From JALHNF01 sp039809305 (lineage in GTDB: Bacteria > Patescibacteriota > Minisyncoccia > Phycocordibacterales > UBA5272): a DNA stretch of 15,861 nt. The position numbers and the translations under genes are program-made. How positions within the stretch are numbered: position 1 is the first letter of the stretch; each line of letters starts with the position of its first letter. Positions 1 through 6,825 of this stretch are shown in pieces. The notes under the pieces were generated by a model. That model did not search any database. It worked only from the letters and a program-made list of their open reading frames with translations, and was not told the origin of the DNA. The stretch lies in contig JBDHUT010000010.1 of assembly GCA_039809305.1 (NCBI GenBank), positions 1 to 15,861 on the forward strand. The letters are read 5' to 3'.

Positions 1-905
1 CTATTACAAATGTTGCAACTCGTATTGGAACATCTGGTGCACAACTCAACGGTATTGGAATTATTTCAAACAACCAATATTCAGAAGGATGGTTTGAGTA
101 CGGTCGAACAGAATCTCTTGGTAATACAACAAATATTCGTCCCATTGGTTCAGCTCGAACTGTTGATTTCTCAGAGGTTGTAACTGGTCTTTCTTCAAAC
201 ACGGTGTACTACTATCGAGCAGTAATGCGAAATAGTGAAGGTGTGTTCCGGGGTGACATCGAACGATTTGTAACAGCTCGTGTTACAACAACTGTTGTTC
301 CTACAACCCCTCGTCCTGTTACTCCTACTGCAACCGCACTTACATATAGTCGGCCTGCATTTATGGAGGTGACTGTAAATCAAGTAACTCTTGATGCGGT
401 ACGTGAAGGTGAGGTTGAATATCAAGTAAACTACCGAAGTCTTACAAATCGAACTCTTGTGAATACGGTTATCAAAGTTCTTCTTCCAGAAGAGTTTGAA
501 TACCTCACAGCAACACGTGGTGTGTACTCAGCAGAAAATAAAACTCTTACACTTAACATCGGTGAATTCCGAGCTGGTGAACAGGGAACCATTATTGTTC
601 GTGCAAAAGTACTTCCAACTGCACAGATTGGTAAGACTGTGGTTGTAACAGGATATGCAAACTATACCGTTCCTGCTGACAGTCAGTTCCTTGCATACCA
701 AGATGAAGTTGTTGCCTACGCACTTACTACTATTCGGGAACCTCAGTTTGTAACAAGTCAAACAGGATCTGTTGCAGCAGCTGGATTTTTTGGATCAGAT
801 CTTGGAATGGTGTTCGGATGGTTACTCCTTCTTCTTATCCTTCTTGCGATCATCTACATGCTTCGAAAGTTATATCTTTCGTTTACAGAAGCAAAGAAAG
901 CATAA
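1..905 (+). CDS. Surface protein, C-terminal part (FnIII-like, DUF11-like, membrane anchor); 5' truncated
   Basis: The reading frame is open from base 3, so the true start lies upstream of the window; an internal GTG at 204 falls inside a domain and is not the start. The first ~95 visible residues resemble a fibronectin-III-like module (WFEYGRTESLGNTT, then GLSSNTVYYYRAVMRNSEG). A Thr/Pro-rich linker follows (TTTVVPTTPRPVTPTATA). Next is a ~110-residue beta-rich segment like DUF11-type repeats of cell-surface proteins (VLLPEEFEYLTATRG ... GEQGTIIVRAKVLPTAQIG). A hydrophobic stretch near 807-870 (WLLLLLILLAIIYML) followed by RKLYLSF is a C-terminal membrane anchor. The protein is therefore probably exported and anchored with its repeats outside. 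A bidirectional hairpin terminator follows. The domain class is well supported; the biological role (adhesion, S-layer or other) cannot be told. Confidence 0.8.
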   Translation, partial: ITNVATRIGTSGAQLNGIGIISNNQYSEGWFEYGRTESLGNTTNIRPIGSARTVDFSEVVTGLSSNTVYYYRAVMRNSEGVFRGDIERFVTARVTTTVVPTTPRPVTPTATALTYSRPAFMEVTVNQVTLDAVREGEVEYQVNYRSLTNRTLVNTVIKVLLPEEFEYLTATRGVYSAENKTLTLNIGEFRAGEQGTIIVRAKVLPTAQIGKTVVVTGYANYTVPADSQFLAYQDEVVAYALTTIREPQFVTSQTGSVAAAGFFGSDLGMVFGWLLLLLILLAIIYMLRKLYLSFTEAKKA

Positions 906-964
906 GTCGCGGCATAAAATTCTACACTAACGTCCTAATGTAAATGAGTGCGGCCGCGCACTCC

Positions 965-994
965 AAAATCCCATCAAGAAATTGATGGGATTTT
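965..994. terminator. Bidirectional hairpin terminator with GAAA tetraloop
   Basis: A perfect 13-bp stem (AAAATCCCATCAA pairing with TTGATGGGATTTT) closes on a GAAA loop at 978-981. A and T tracts on both flanks let it work in either direction. It sits between two convergent genes, the surface protein ending at 905 and the protease ending at 998. Confidence 0.85.
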
Positions 995-997
995 GTG

Positions 998-1837
998 TTA
1001 CGTACTTATTTTGTTTTTCCAGGTACGAAGCGAAACGATTTTTTTGTCTAATATTTCAATTAACAACTCTGTTTTATGTTTTTGATCTCGGCTTGGTTGT
1101 ATTTCTTGTATGAATTGTTTTGTCTCCATCTCTTCCTTTTGAGTTTCAGCAAACAAACTAAATAAATCTTCAAGATATGTGTGGTTGTTTGAAAGATATG
1201 CTCGTTTCATCTCTCGCCACACTTGTATATGTGCTTCTTCCTGAGGTATTTTTTCTTGAATACTTAAAATAATAGCGTTGTACTCAACTAGTTTTTGTAT
1301 AAAAATTGTTTCTTCGCTATATTCTCCTGCAATTCTTTCCATACCTCCTCGGCCAGCAAAGAAATTTTTTAATTTTGGATAGTTTAAACTATATATCTCT
1401 TGAGCCATTAAATCAGTCATTCCTTCATCAACTGCCAAATACACTGTTTTTGATTCACCTGTGTTTTCTTGATTTGCTTGGTATTGATACCCGCCCTGCC
1501 TGGTTAATTTTTCCACAGCAATAAAATGTATCATTTCGTGAATGAGAACGTGGGGCATATAGAGGGCTTTTTCATGAATACCAAACATGTGTGTTTTTGG
1601 ATCGTACATTCCAAGACTATCAACTTTATTGCCTCCAAAAAGAAAAAATGCATCCTGGGGAATTGGTTCTATGTTGAATTCTTTAACATACCTGTCCACA
1701 CAACGACCGCAGAATTCTACTATTTCAAGGATATCTTCTCTTCGTTCTAAGGTCAGTGAGGGGAGAATATCGAGCGGGTGTGCTTGCGTAACTTCTTGTT
1801 CTTGTATTTTGAGATGGTCTATATTTTCAAATCCCAT
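998..1837 (-). CDS. HExxH zinc metalloprotease-like protein
   Basis: This 279-residue protein carries the zincin signature LIHEMIHF (His100, Glu101, His104). About 34 residues later comes AVDEGMTDLMAQEI, whose Glu138 is well placed as a third zinc ligand, as in gluzincin-type peptidases (HExxH plus a downstream Glu helix). No signal peptide or membrane segment is seen, so it is probably cytoplasmic. The C-terminal 120 residues are helical, charged and lack recognisable motifs. The start at 1837 is preceded on the minus strand by TATATA and then AAAAT before the ATG, with no Shine-Dalgarno, as for most genes here. It diverges from tsaE and converges on the surface protein. I do not recognise a named family; substrate unknown. 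The metal-binding assignment is strong, actual peptidase activity is inferred. Confidence 0.7.
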   Translation of the reverse strand: MGFENIDHLKIQEQEVTQAHPLDILPSLTLERREDILEIVEFCGRCVDRYVKEFNIEPIPQDAFFLFGGNKVDSLGMYDPKTHMFGIHEKALYMPHVLIHEMIHFIAVEKLTRQGGYQYQANQENTGESKTVYLAVDEGMTDLMAQEIYSLNYPKLKNFFAGRGGMERIAGEYSEETIFIQKLVEYNAIILSIQEKIPQEEAHIQVWREMKRAYLSNNHTYLEDLFSLFAETQKEEMETKQFIQEIQPSRDQKHKTELLIEILDKKIVSLRTWKNKIST

Positions 1838-1842
1838 ATTTT

Positions 1843-1848
1843 TATATA
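1843..1848 (-). promoter_or_regulatory. Candidate -10 of the protease gene
   Basis: On the minus strand TATATA is followed by five bases and the ATG at 1837. An alternative TATAGT lies about 12 bases further upstream. The spacing implies a leaderless or nearly leaderless transcript. No clear -35 is visible. Confidence 0.4.
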
Positions 1849-1874
1849 TAGAGTACTATACCGAAGGTACAAAT

Positions 1875-1882
1875 GGTACACT
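1875..1882 (+). promoter_or_regulatory. Candidate extended -10 of tsaE
   Basis: TGGTACACT (with T at 1874) reads as an extended -10 and lies exactly 6 bases before the tsaE ATG at 1889, which would put transcription start at or next to the initiation codon. The same nine bases with the same 6-base spacing occur in front of ruvA on the other strand. Confidence 0.5.
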
Positions 1883-1888
1883 GAAGCT

Positions 1889-2332
1889 ATGGAATGGGTT
1901 ATCGAAAACGAATCTGATTTAGTTAAGGTTGTTGACTTTGTTTGTAGAAATGTACTTACAAGGCCATCGGAAGGTGCTCGGGTGATAGGTTTATATGGTA
2001 ATTTAGGTGCTGGAAAAACAACGTTTACAAAAAAACTCGTTGCCACACTTGGTGGTGGTGATTCTGTCGTGAGCCCAACATTTATTTTGGAACGAGACTA
2101 TGTACTCTCAAATAGTTTAGGAATAGAGACTCTTGCACATATTGATGCGTATCGATTTCTCGAAGCGAGAGAAGGTGAAGTTTTGAAAATACAAACACGA
2201 CTTTCTGATCAAAAACTTTTGTATGTTATTGAGTGGCCAGAAAATTTAGGGGAATTGATGCCAAATCACACAAAGATTTTTTTTGAACACACCGGTGGAG
2301 ATACACGAAAAATTACCATTGAAACATTATGA
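1889..2332 (+). CDS. tsaE: tRNA threonylcarbamoyladenosine biosynthesis ATPase TsaE
   Basis: TsaE is the small P-loop ATPase that works with TsaB and TsaD to make t6A37 in tRNAs reading ANN codons. The 147-residue product matches the family's length. It has a Walker A motif GNLGAGKTT (residues 37-45), the SPTF switch-like segment at 62-65, HIDAYR at 84-89 and the conserved YVIEWPENL near 112-120. An in-frame extension upstream to 1778 exists, but it would run antisense into the neighbouring gene; the ATG at 1889 begins at the family's normal N-terminus and sits 6 bases after an extended -10. There is no Shine-Dalgarno. The TGA stop overlaps the polA ATG by four bases (ATGA), so the two are translationally coupled. 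Confidence 0.93.
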   Translation: MEWVIENESDLVKVVDFVCRNVLTRPSEGARVIGLYGNLGAGKTTFTKKLVATLGGGDSVVSPTFILERDYVLSNSLGIETLAHIDAYRFLEAREGEVLKIQTRLSDQKLLYVIEWPENLGELMPNHTKIFFEHTGGDTRKITIETL

Positions 2333-4737
2333 AAAAAAAGAGAATAGTTTTAATCGATGCGCACGCTCTCATTCATAGGGCATATCATGCGTTACCTGGA
2401 TTTGCGTCAAGTAAGGGCGAGCCGACCGGTGCCTTGTACGGTCTTTCTACAATGATTATGCGAGCGATTGAAGAGTTGCAACCGTTCACTATTTTTGCAT
2501 GCTTTGACCTTCCAAAGCCCACGTTTCGTCATGTTGCATATGATGCTTATAAGGGTACACGACAAAAAAGTGATGACGAGCTTATCTCACAGCTTATTCG
2601 TGCTAAGGATGTATTTGACGCTTTTACTATTGAACGGTTTGAACTTGAGGGGTTTGAGGCAGATGATCTTATTGGGACTTTGGTTGAAAAATTAAAGAAA
2701 GAAAAAGATGTTGAGATTATTATTGTGTCCGGGGATATGGACACTATGCAACTTATCGAAGGAGAAAAAGTCAAAGTGTACACTCTTAAAAAAGGAATTC
2801 AAGAAACGCAGATGTATGACGAAAAGAAAGTAATAGGGCGATATTCTTTTACTCCAAAACAAATTCCAGACTACAAAGGTTTAGCGGGGGATCCGTCGGA
2901 TAATATTCCGGGTATAAAAGGTATTGGTGAAAAGACGGCAACAGAACTCTTGAACCATTTTGGAACAATAGAAAAAATGTATACGGTGTTAAAAAAAGAC
3001 AGACAGCAATTTTTAGAAAAAGGTGTAAAGGAGCGAGTGGTAAAACTTCTTGAAGAAGGTGAAGAAGAAGCCTTGTTTTCAAAAACACTTGCAACTATAC
3101 GACTTGATGCTCCAATACAGACACCAAATATCTCAATAAGTTGGTCTGATGATTTTGTTCCGGAAAAATTGACTAAGATTTTTGATGACTTGGAATTTAG
3201 AAGCCTAAAGCCAAAAGTTTTCAATCTTGGAAAAGAAAAACCGGTCTCTGAAGTAAGTGAAAAAGATTCAATAACAAAAGATAAAAAAGAAAAACCAACC
3301 TCACTAAAATCTCCCAAAAAAGAAGCAACCTATCAAAATACACGAGAGTTTAAAGAAGCGCAGGCAATGATATTTTTACTTGATTCTGATAAAACAGATC
3401 CAAGTCTTGAAGATATACTAAATTATTCAAAAAGCAACACATTAGAAGCGGCAACCACTTTTCTCTACAAAGAATTGTCTCGAGAGAAAACACTTCTTGA
3501 ATTGTATGAAAAAGTAGATAAACCACTTATTCCATATGTTGAAGAAATGGAGAAGGTTGGTATTAAAATAGATGTTAGGTATTTTGAATCACTCTCAAAA
3601 AAATACCATGCCGAACTAAAAAGACTTGAGCAAGAAATATGGCAGCTTGCTGGTCGAGAATTTCTAATAACTTCGCCTAAGCAGCTTGGAGAGGTTTTGT
3701 ATGACGAACTCCATTTAGGTGACAAGATAAAGAAAACTGCCGGTGGAAGTAGGAGTACAAATGCAGATATGCTCGAGTCTCTTCGTGAAGGAAATCAGAT
3801 AATTGATAAAATTTTAGAGTATCGAGAAATTCAAAAACTTGTTTCTACATATATTGATCCTTTACCAAAATTTATTGATAACGAAGATCGAATACATACT
3901 CATTACTTGCATACAGGTGCTGCCACAGGGCGTTTTGCTTCAAAGGATCCTGCTCTTCAAAATATTCCTATCAAAACAGATCATGGTCTAGCTATCCGTA
4001 AAGGGTTTATTGCTCGAGATGGCTACTCACTACTTTCGTGTGACTATTCACAAATCGAACTTCGCTGCGCAGCTATTCTTTCTCGTGACGAACACCTTCT
4101 TGAAACTTTTAAAAAAGGAGAAGATTCTCATGCATCAGTTGCTTCAAGGGTATTTTCGGTGCCTATAGGTGAGGTAACAAAAGATCAGCGTCGAATTGCT
4201 AAAGTTTTAAACTTTGGAATTTTGTACGGAATGGGGGTAAATGCGCTCAAAGCAAATTTACAGAGTGATCGCAAAAGTGCACAAGAATTTTACGATGCCT
4301 ATAAAGCAACATTTCCAACATTAATGACATACCTTGAAGACGTAAAAACGCAGGCTCGGAAAAATGGCTATACAGAGACATTGTTTGGCCGCCGAAGACA
4401 ATTAAAAATGCTTCAATCCCATCTCCCCTTTATTCGTGCTCAAGGTGAACGTATGGCGATAAACGCGCCAATTCAAGGAACAAGTGCTGATATTATGCGC
4501 ATCGCTCTTATTGATGTAGTGGAAGCGCTTAAAAATACAAAGTTGGACACACATGTAATCCCACTACTTCAGATCCATGACGAGTTTATTTTTGAAGTCA
4601 AAGATGGGTATGAAGAAAAAGCAAAAGAAGTAATTGTGTCAACAATGGAAAAAGTTCTTGAAAAACATAAAAAAGAAGCGAACCTTATTCCTATTTTGGT
4701 ATCTGCGGATAGTGGTCTTACATGGGGAGATCTGTAG
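2329..4737 (+). CDS. polA: DNA polymerase I, lacking an intact proofreading domain
   Basis: DNA polymerase I fills gaps and removes RNA primers during replication and repair. At 802 residues it is shorter than E. coli PolI (928). Residues 1-~290 are the 5'-3' exonuclease, with acidic residues at D10, D112/D113, D136, D138 and the helix-hairpin-helix GDPSDNIPGIKGIG (187-200). Residues ~300-395, where the 3'-5' exonuclease belongs, are short and begin with a Lys/Glu/Ser-rich linker; I see no DxE or other exonuclease motifs. The polymerase domain has TGRFAS (533-538), motif A CDYSQIELR (D572), motif B RRIAKVLNFGILYG (R621, K625, F629, Y633) and motif C QIHDEF (H750, D751, E752). All catalytic residues are present. 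The start overlaps the tsaE stop. Confidence 0.97.
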   Translation: MKKKRIVLIDAHALIHRAYHALPGFASSKGEPTGALYGLSTMIMRAIEELQPFTIFACFDLPKPTFRHVAYDAYKGTRQKSDDELISQLIRAKDVFDAFTIERFELEGFEADDLIGTLVEKLKKEKDVEIIIVSGDMDTMQLIEGEKVKVYTLKKGIQETQMYDEKKVIGRYSFTPKQIPDYKGLAGDPSDNIPGIKGIGEKTATELLNHFGTIEKMYTVLKKDRQQFLEKGVKERVVKLLEEGEEEALFSKTLATIRLDAPIQTPNISISWSDDFVPEKLTKIFDDLEFRSLKPKVFNLGKEKPVSEVSEKDSITKDKKEKPTSLKSPKKEATYQNTREFKEAQAMIFLLDSDKTDPSLEDILNYSKSNTLEAATTFLYKELSREKTLLELYEKVDKPLIPYVEEMEKVGIKIDVRYFESLSKKYHAELKRLEQEIWQLAGREFLITSPKQLGEVLYDELHLGDKIKKTAGGSRSTNADMLESLREGNQIIDKILEYREIQKLVSTYIDPLPKFIDNEDRIHTHYLHTGAATGRFASKDPALQNIPIKTDHGLAIRKGFIARDGYSLLSCDYSQIELRCAAILSRDEHLLETFKKGEDSHASVASRVFSVPIGEVTKDQRRIAKVLNFGILYGMGVNALKANLQSDRKSAQEFYDAYKATFPTLMTYLEDVKTQARKNGYTETLFGRRRQLKMLQSHLPFIRAQGERMAINAPIQGTSADIMRIALIDVVEALKNTKLDTHVIPLLQIHDEFIFEVKDGYEEKAKEVIVSTMEKVLEKHKKEANLIPILVSADSGLTWGDL

Positions 4738-4739
4738 GT

Positions 4740-4745
4740 TATACT
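4740..4745 (+). promoter_or_regulatory. Candidate -10 (TATACT) upstream of the methyltransferase-like gene
   Basis: TATACT matches the -10 consensus at 5 of 6 positions and lies 12 bases before the ATG at 4758, in the 20-base gap after polA. It suggests a separate, short-leader transcript, though read-through from polA is also possible. Confidence 0.4.
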
Positions 4746-4757
4746 AATATGTAATAT

Positions 4758-5237
4758 ATGAACAAACAATTACGGAATGCTGAGCGGGCACATATTAATA
4801 CATACATACCAAGCCTGTTTATTATTGTTATGGTTGCGTCACTTGTACTTGATTCTTTTTTTCCAAATCCAGTTTATTCTACTGCCTGGTCCACTGAGGC
4901 AGGCATGGTTATAACTCTTCTTGGAACAGTTTTGGTTTACGCTGCTCATGTAAGCTCAAAAAAAATAAGAAAAGATGTGAAGGTTTCTACAAATGAGGTG
5001 AATTTTTTCGTTGGTCCATATGCGTATGTGCGTCACCCTGGATACGCAGGAATGGTCCTTATTGGTATCGGTATGTCACTTGTTATAAATTCGACAGTAA
5101 TTCTTATTAGCTCTGTTTTGTTTTACCTTATTGCTCGTAGCGTTGCTACAACTGAAGAGAATCATTTACTTCATGAAGATTCACATGTCCGTACTGAGTA
5201 CGCACGTTATACAAAAAAAGTAGGGCGTTATTTCTAA
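4758..5237 (+). CDS. Isoprenylcysteine/phospholipid-type methyltransferase family membrane protein
   Basis: The 159-residue protein has about four hydrophobic segments (roughly 15-35, 46-66, 95-115 and 112-130). Its signature is GPYAYVRHPGYAGMVL (residues ~86-101), the membrane SAM-binding motif of the ICMT/PEMT superfamily, plus the C-terminal EEN...L...YARYTKKVGRYF pattern, where an E and a Y...Y...V.R..F arrangement is family-typical. Such proteins methylate a lipid, isoprenoid-linked or other membrane substrate; bacterial members often have no known substrate. It sits between polA and the holA-like gene, 3 bases before the latter, so the two are probably co-transcribed. No Shine-Dalgarno precedes the start. 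Superfamily membership is firm; substrate is unknown. Confidence 0.8.
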   Translation: MNKQLRNAERAHINTYIPSLFIIVMVASLVLDSFFPNPVYSTAWSTEAGMVITLLGTVLVYAAHVSSKKIRKDVKVSTNEVNFFVGPYAYVRHPGYAGMVLIGIGMSLVINSTVILISSVLFYLIARSVATTEENHLLHEDSHVRTEYARYTKKVGRYF

Positions 5238-5240
5238 ACC

Positions 5241-5930
5241 ATGCTTACGGTTATTTCCGGTACTGACTCTCTATTGTTGAGTAAAAAAACAAAAGAGTGT
5301 TTAGAATCACAGAATATAGTGAGTGACTCTGTCTCATACGTTGATGACCCCTCAATTGATATTTTACGTGAATCTGTCGCTGCGCAAGATCTTTTTGGAA
5401 ATATGTTAACTTTTGTATTTCGTGAGTTAAATGATGAGGTGTATGATTTTCTATTCTCAAACATAGAAAGCTTTTCTCAATCACGAAATAATTTTGTTGC
5501 ACAGGTTCAAAAAGTATTAAAAAAACAGAAAGATATTTGCGAAAGTGTAGAAGTTAAGATAATTGAGGTAAAAGCTATTAAAGAAAGAGAAATGCCATCT
5601 TTTGTACTTGCAGATGCTTTTTTACGACGGGATAAAAAAGCTGCATTTGTGGCACTTCATGATGAACTCGCCACAAAGCCTCCTGAAGAAGTCCATGGTG
5701 GACTGTGGTATCAGATGAAAAATATGGCGCTTATTTTCTCTGGAGCAACTGAAGAAGAATCCGGGCTACATCCTTTTGTCTATAAAAAAATAAAGTCAGC
5801 GAGTATAAAATTTTCAAAAAAAGAGTGCGATGAAATTTTCAAAACTCTCCTTGAAATGAATCACAAAGCGCATCGTGGGGAAAAGGATTTTGAAGTCGCT
5901 TTAGAGCAATTTATTTTAAGGTTTACTTAG
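5241..5930 (+). CDS. holA: DNA polymerase III delta subunit-like protein (short)
   Basis: The 229-residue sequence fits the general plan of HolA, the clamp-loader delta subunit that opens the sliding clamp. The N-terminus is MLTVISGTDSLLLSKK, where HolA has its first strand and a degenerate nucleotide-binding region. QDLFGNMLTFVFRELND corresponds to the 'LFGEKRLVVLEN' segment. PSFVLADAFLRRDKKAAFVALHDEL followed by GLWYQMKNMALIF matches the C-terminal collar domain, where the delta family has 'DALGRRD..KAL..L..L' and '..L..Q.R.LL'. Typical HolA is ~330-340 residues, so this version is shortened in the middle. No Walker A motif, as expected for delta. It starts 3 bases after the methyltransferase-like gene. 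The family call is by motif pattern, not alignment; another clamp-loader-like protein is possible. Confidence 0.6.
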   Translation: MLTVISGTDSLLLSKKTKECLESQNIVSDSVSYVDDPSIDILRESVAAQDLFGNMLTFVFRELNDEVYDFLFSNIESFSQSRNNFVAQVQKVLKKQKDICESVEVKIIEVKAIKEREMPSFVLADAFLRRDKKAAFVALHDELATKPPEEVHGGLWYQMKNMALIFSGATEEESGLHPFVYKKIKSASIKFSKKECDEIFKTLLEMNHKAHRGEKDFEVALEQFILRFT

Positions 5931-5963
5931 AAATTCTTTGTACTGGAAATTTAAGGAAAGATG

Positions 5964-5972
5964 TGGCATAAT
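5964..5972 (+). promoter_or_regulatory. Extended -10 of tRNA-Lys
   Basis: TGGCATAAT is an extended -10 (TGn plus CATAAT) ending 10 bases before the mature 5' end of tRNA-Lys. No convincing -35 at normal spacing, which extended -10 promoters can do without. Confidence 0.55.
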
Positions 5973-5982
5973 CGTTTTCAAT

Positions 5983-6055
5983 GCCCCTATAGCTCAGCTG
6001 GTAGAGCAACAGCCTTTTAAGCTGATGGTCGTAGGTTCGATCCCTACTGGGGGCA
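5983..6055 (+). tRNA. tRNA-Lys (anticodon UUU)
   Basis: A 73-base cloverleaf: acceptor GCCCCTA/TGGGGGC (one T-G wobble), D stem GCTC/GAGC, anticodon loop CTTTTAA giving UUU, T arm GTAGG-TTCGATC-CCTAC, discriminator A. The base pair at 27-43 is an A-A mismatch. The 3' CCA is not encoded (A is followed by CATAT). A hairpin terminator follows directly. Confidence 0.95.
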
Positions 6056-6060
6056 CATAT

Positions 6061-6090
6061 AAAAAAGTTCGAAAGGACTTTTTTGTTTTT
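6061..6090 (+). terminator. Rho-independent terminator of tRNA-Lys
   Basis: The stem AAAAAAGTTC/GGACTTTTTT closes on GAAA at 6071-6074 and runs into TTTTTTGTTTTT. It starts six bases after the tRNA. Confidence 0.85.
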
Positions 6091-6156
6091 AAACTACGTA
6101 TATATTTGCTATTTACCATCAAAAAGCATAGGCTTCATACTATAACAAATAAACAT

Positions 6157-6762
6157 ATGGGACATTTTGAACGAGGTGGAAATAAAGGTGGTTTTAGAGG
6201 TGGTGACCGAGGGGGAAAACCAAACTTCCAAAAAAAGAGTTGGGGAAATGATCGAGGAGAAGCTCCAATGCATAAGGCAACATGTAGTGACTGTGGTCGC
6301 GCGTGCGAGGTTCCTTTTCGTCCAACAGGTGAGAAGCCTGTTTTCTGTCGAGATTGTTTTGCTGGAAAACGAGAAGGTGGAGACCGGCCTACAAGACCAG
6401 ACTTTGGTAATCGTGGACCGAAACGAGATTTTAATGACAAGCCGAATAATTCATTTGCACCAAGAGCTGAGTTTACTCCAGCGCCGGCAAATGACGAGAT
6501 GAAAAAACAGTTAAACGATATTAATCGTAAACTCGAAAATCTTTTGGCTTCAATTGATCGACTTGTAGATGTAACACGAAAAGAATCACAAGTTGCAAAG
6601 GTTACTGTAGCAACTCCAGCACCAGTTGTTGTTAAAAAGGCTGAAACAGTAAAAGCTCCTGTAAAAACAGTTGCAAAGGTGATTGCAAAAAAAGCTCCAA
6701 TTGTAAAAGTTGCACCAAAGAAAGTAGTAGAAAAGAAAGTGGTAGCAAAAAAGAAGAAATAG
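6157..6762 (+). CDS. CxxC-x17-CxxC zinc-ribbon protein with Gly/Arg-rich head and Lys/Ala-rich tail
   Basis: From the ATG at 6157 the product is 201 residues; a longer in-frame version from 5938 would run through tRNA-Lys and is rejected. Residues 1-34 are Gly/Arg/Asn-rich (GGFRGGDRGG), typical of nucleic-acid-binding low-complexity segments. A zinc ribbon follows: C43-SD-C46, exactly 17 residues, C64-RD-C67, with the conserved PFRPTGEKPVFCRDC. This is the CxxC-x17-CxxC domain, common in CPR bacteria. Residues ~117-145 (MKKQLNDINRKLENLLASIDRLVD) form a predicted coiled coil. The last ~55 residues are Lys/Ala/Val/Pro-rich, histone-H1-like. Together these suggest an oligomeric RNA- or DNA-binding protein; function is not known. 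It is monocistronic, between two terminators. Confidence 0.8.
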   Translation: MGHFERGGNKGGFRGGDRGGKPNFQKKSWGNDRGEAPMHKATCSDCGRACEVPFRPTGEKPVFCRDCFAGKREGGDRPTRPDFGNRGPKRDFNDKPNNSFAPRAEFTPAPANDEMKKQLNDINRKLENLLASIDRLVDVTRKESQVAKVTVATPAPVVVKKAETVKAPVKTVAKVIAKKAPIVKVAPKKVVEKKVVAKKKK

Positions 6763-6769
6763 TTTTTTT

Positions 6770-6808
6770 AAAATCAAAAATCCCTCAAATTGAGGGATTT
6801 TTGATTTT
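6770..6808 (+). terminator. Strong hairpin terminator after the zinc-ribbon gene
   Basis: An 18-bp perfect stem (6770-6787 with 6791-6808) around the core ATCCCTCA/TGAGGGAT with a three-base AAT loop. A and T tracts on both arms supply the release signal. Confidence 0.85.
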
Positions 6809-6825
6809 GTACTCGTGATAGTTGT

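Noticed and set aside
1778..1888. Upstream in-frame extension of tsaE
   Set aside because: It is antisense to the protease gene's start and crosses the divergent promoter; the product from 1889 has normal family length.
2330..2332. UGA read as glycine (code 25)
   Set aside because: TGA ends tsaE exactly at the polA start overlap and ends the 9548 gene at RKKV; no in-frame TGA was noticed inside the conserved proteins.
5938..6156. N-terminal extension of the zinc-ribbon gene back to 5938
   Set aside because: It runs through tRNA-Lys and its terminator; the ATG at 6157 gives a sensible Gly/Arg-rich N-terminus.
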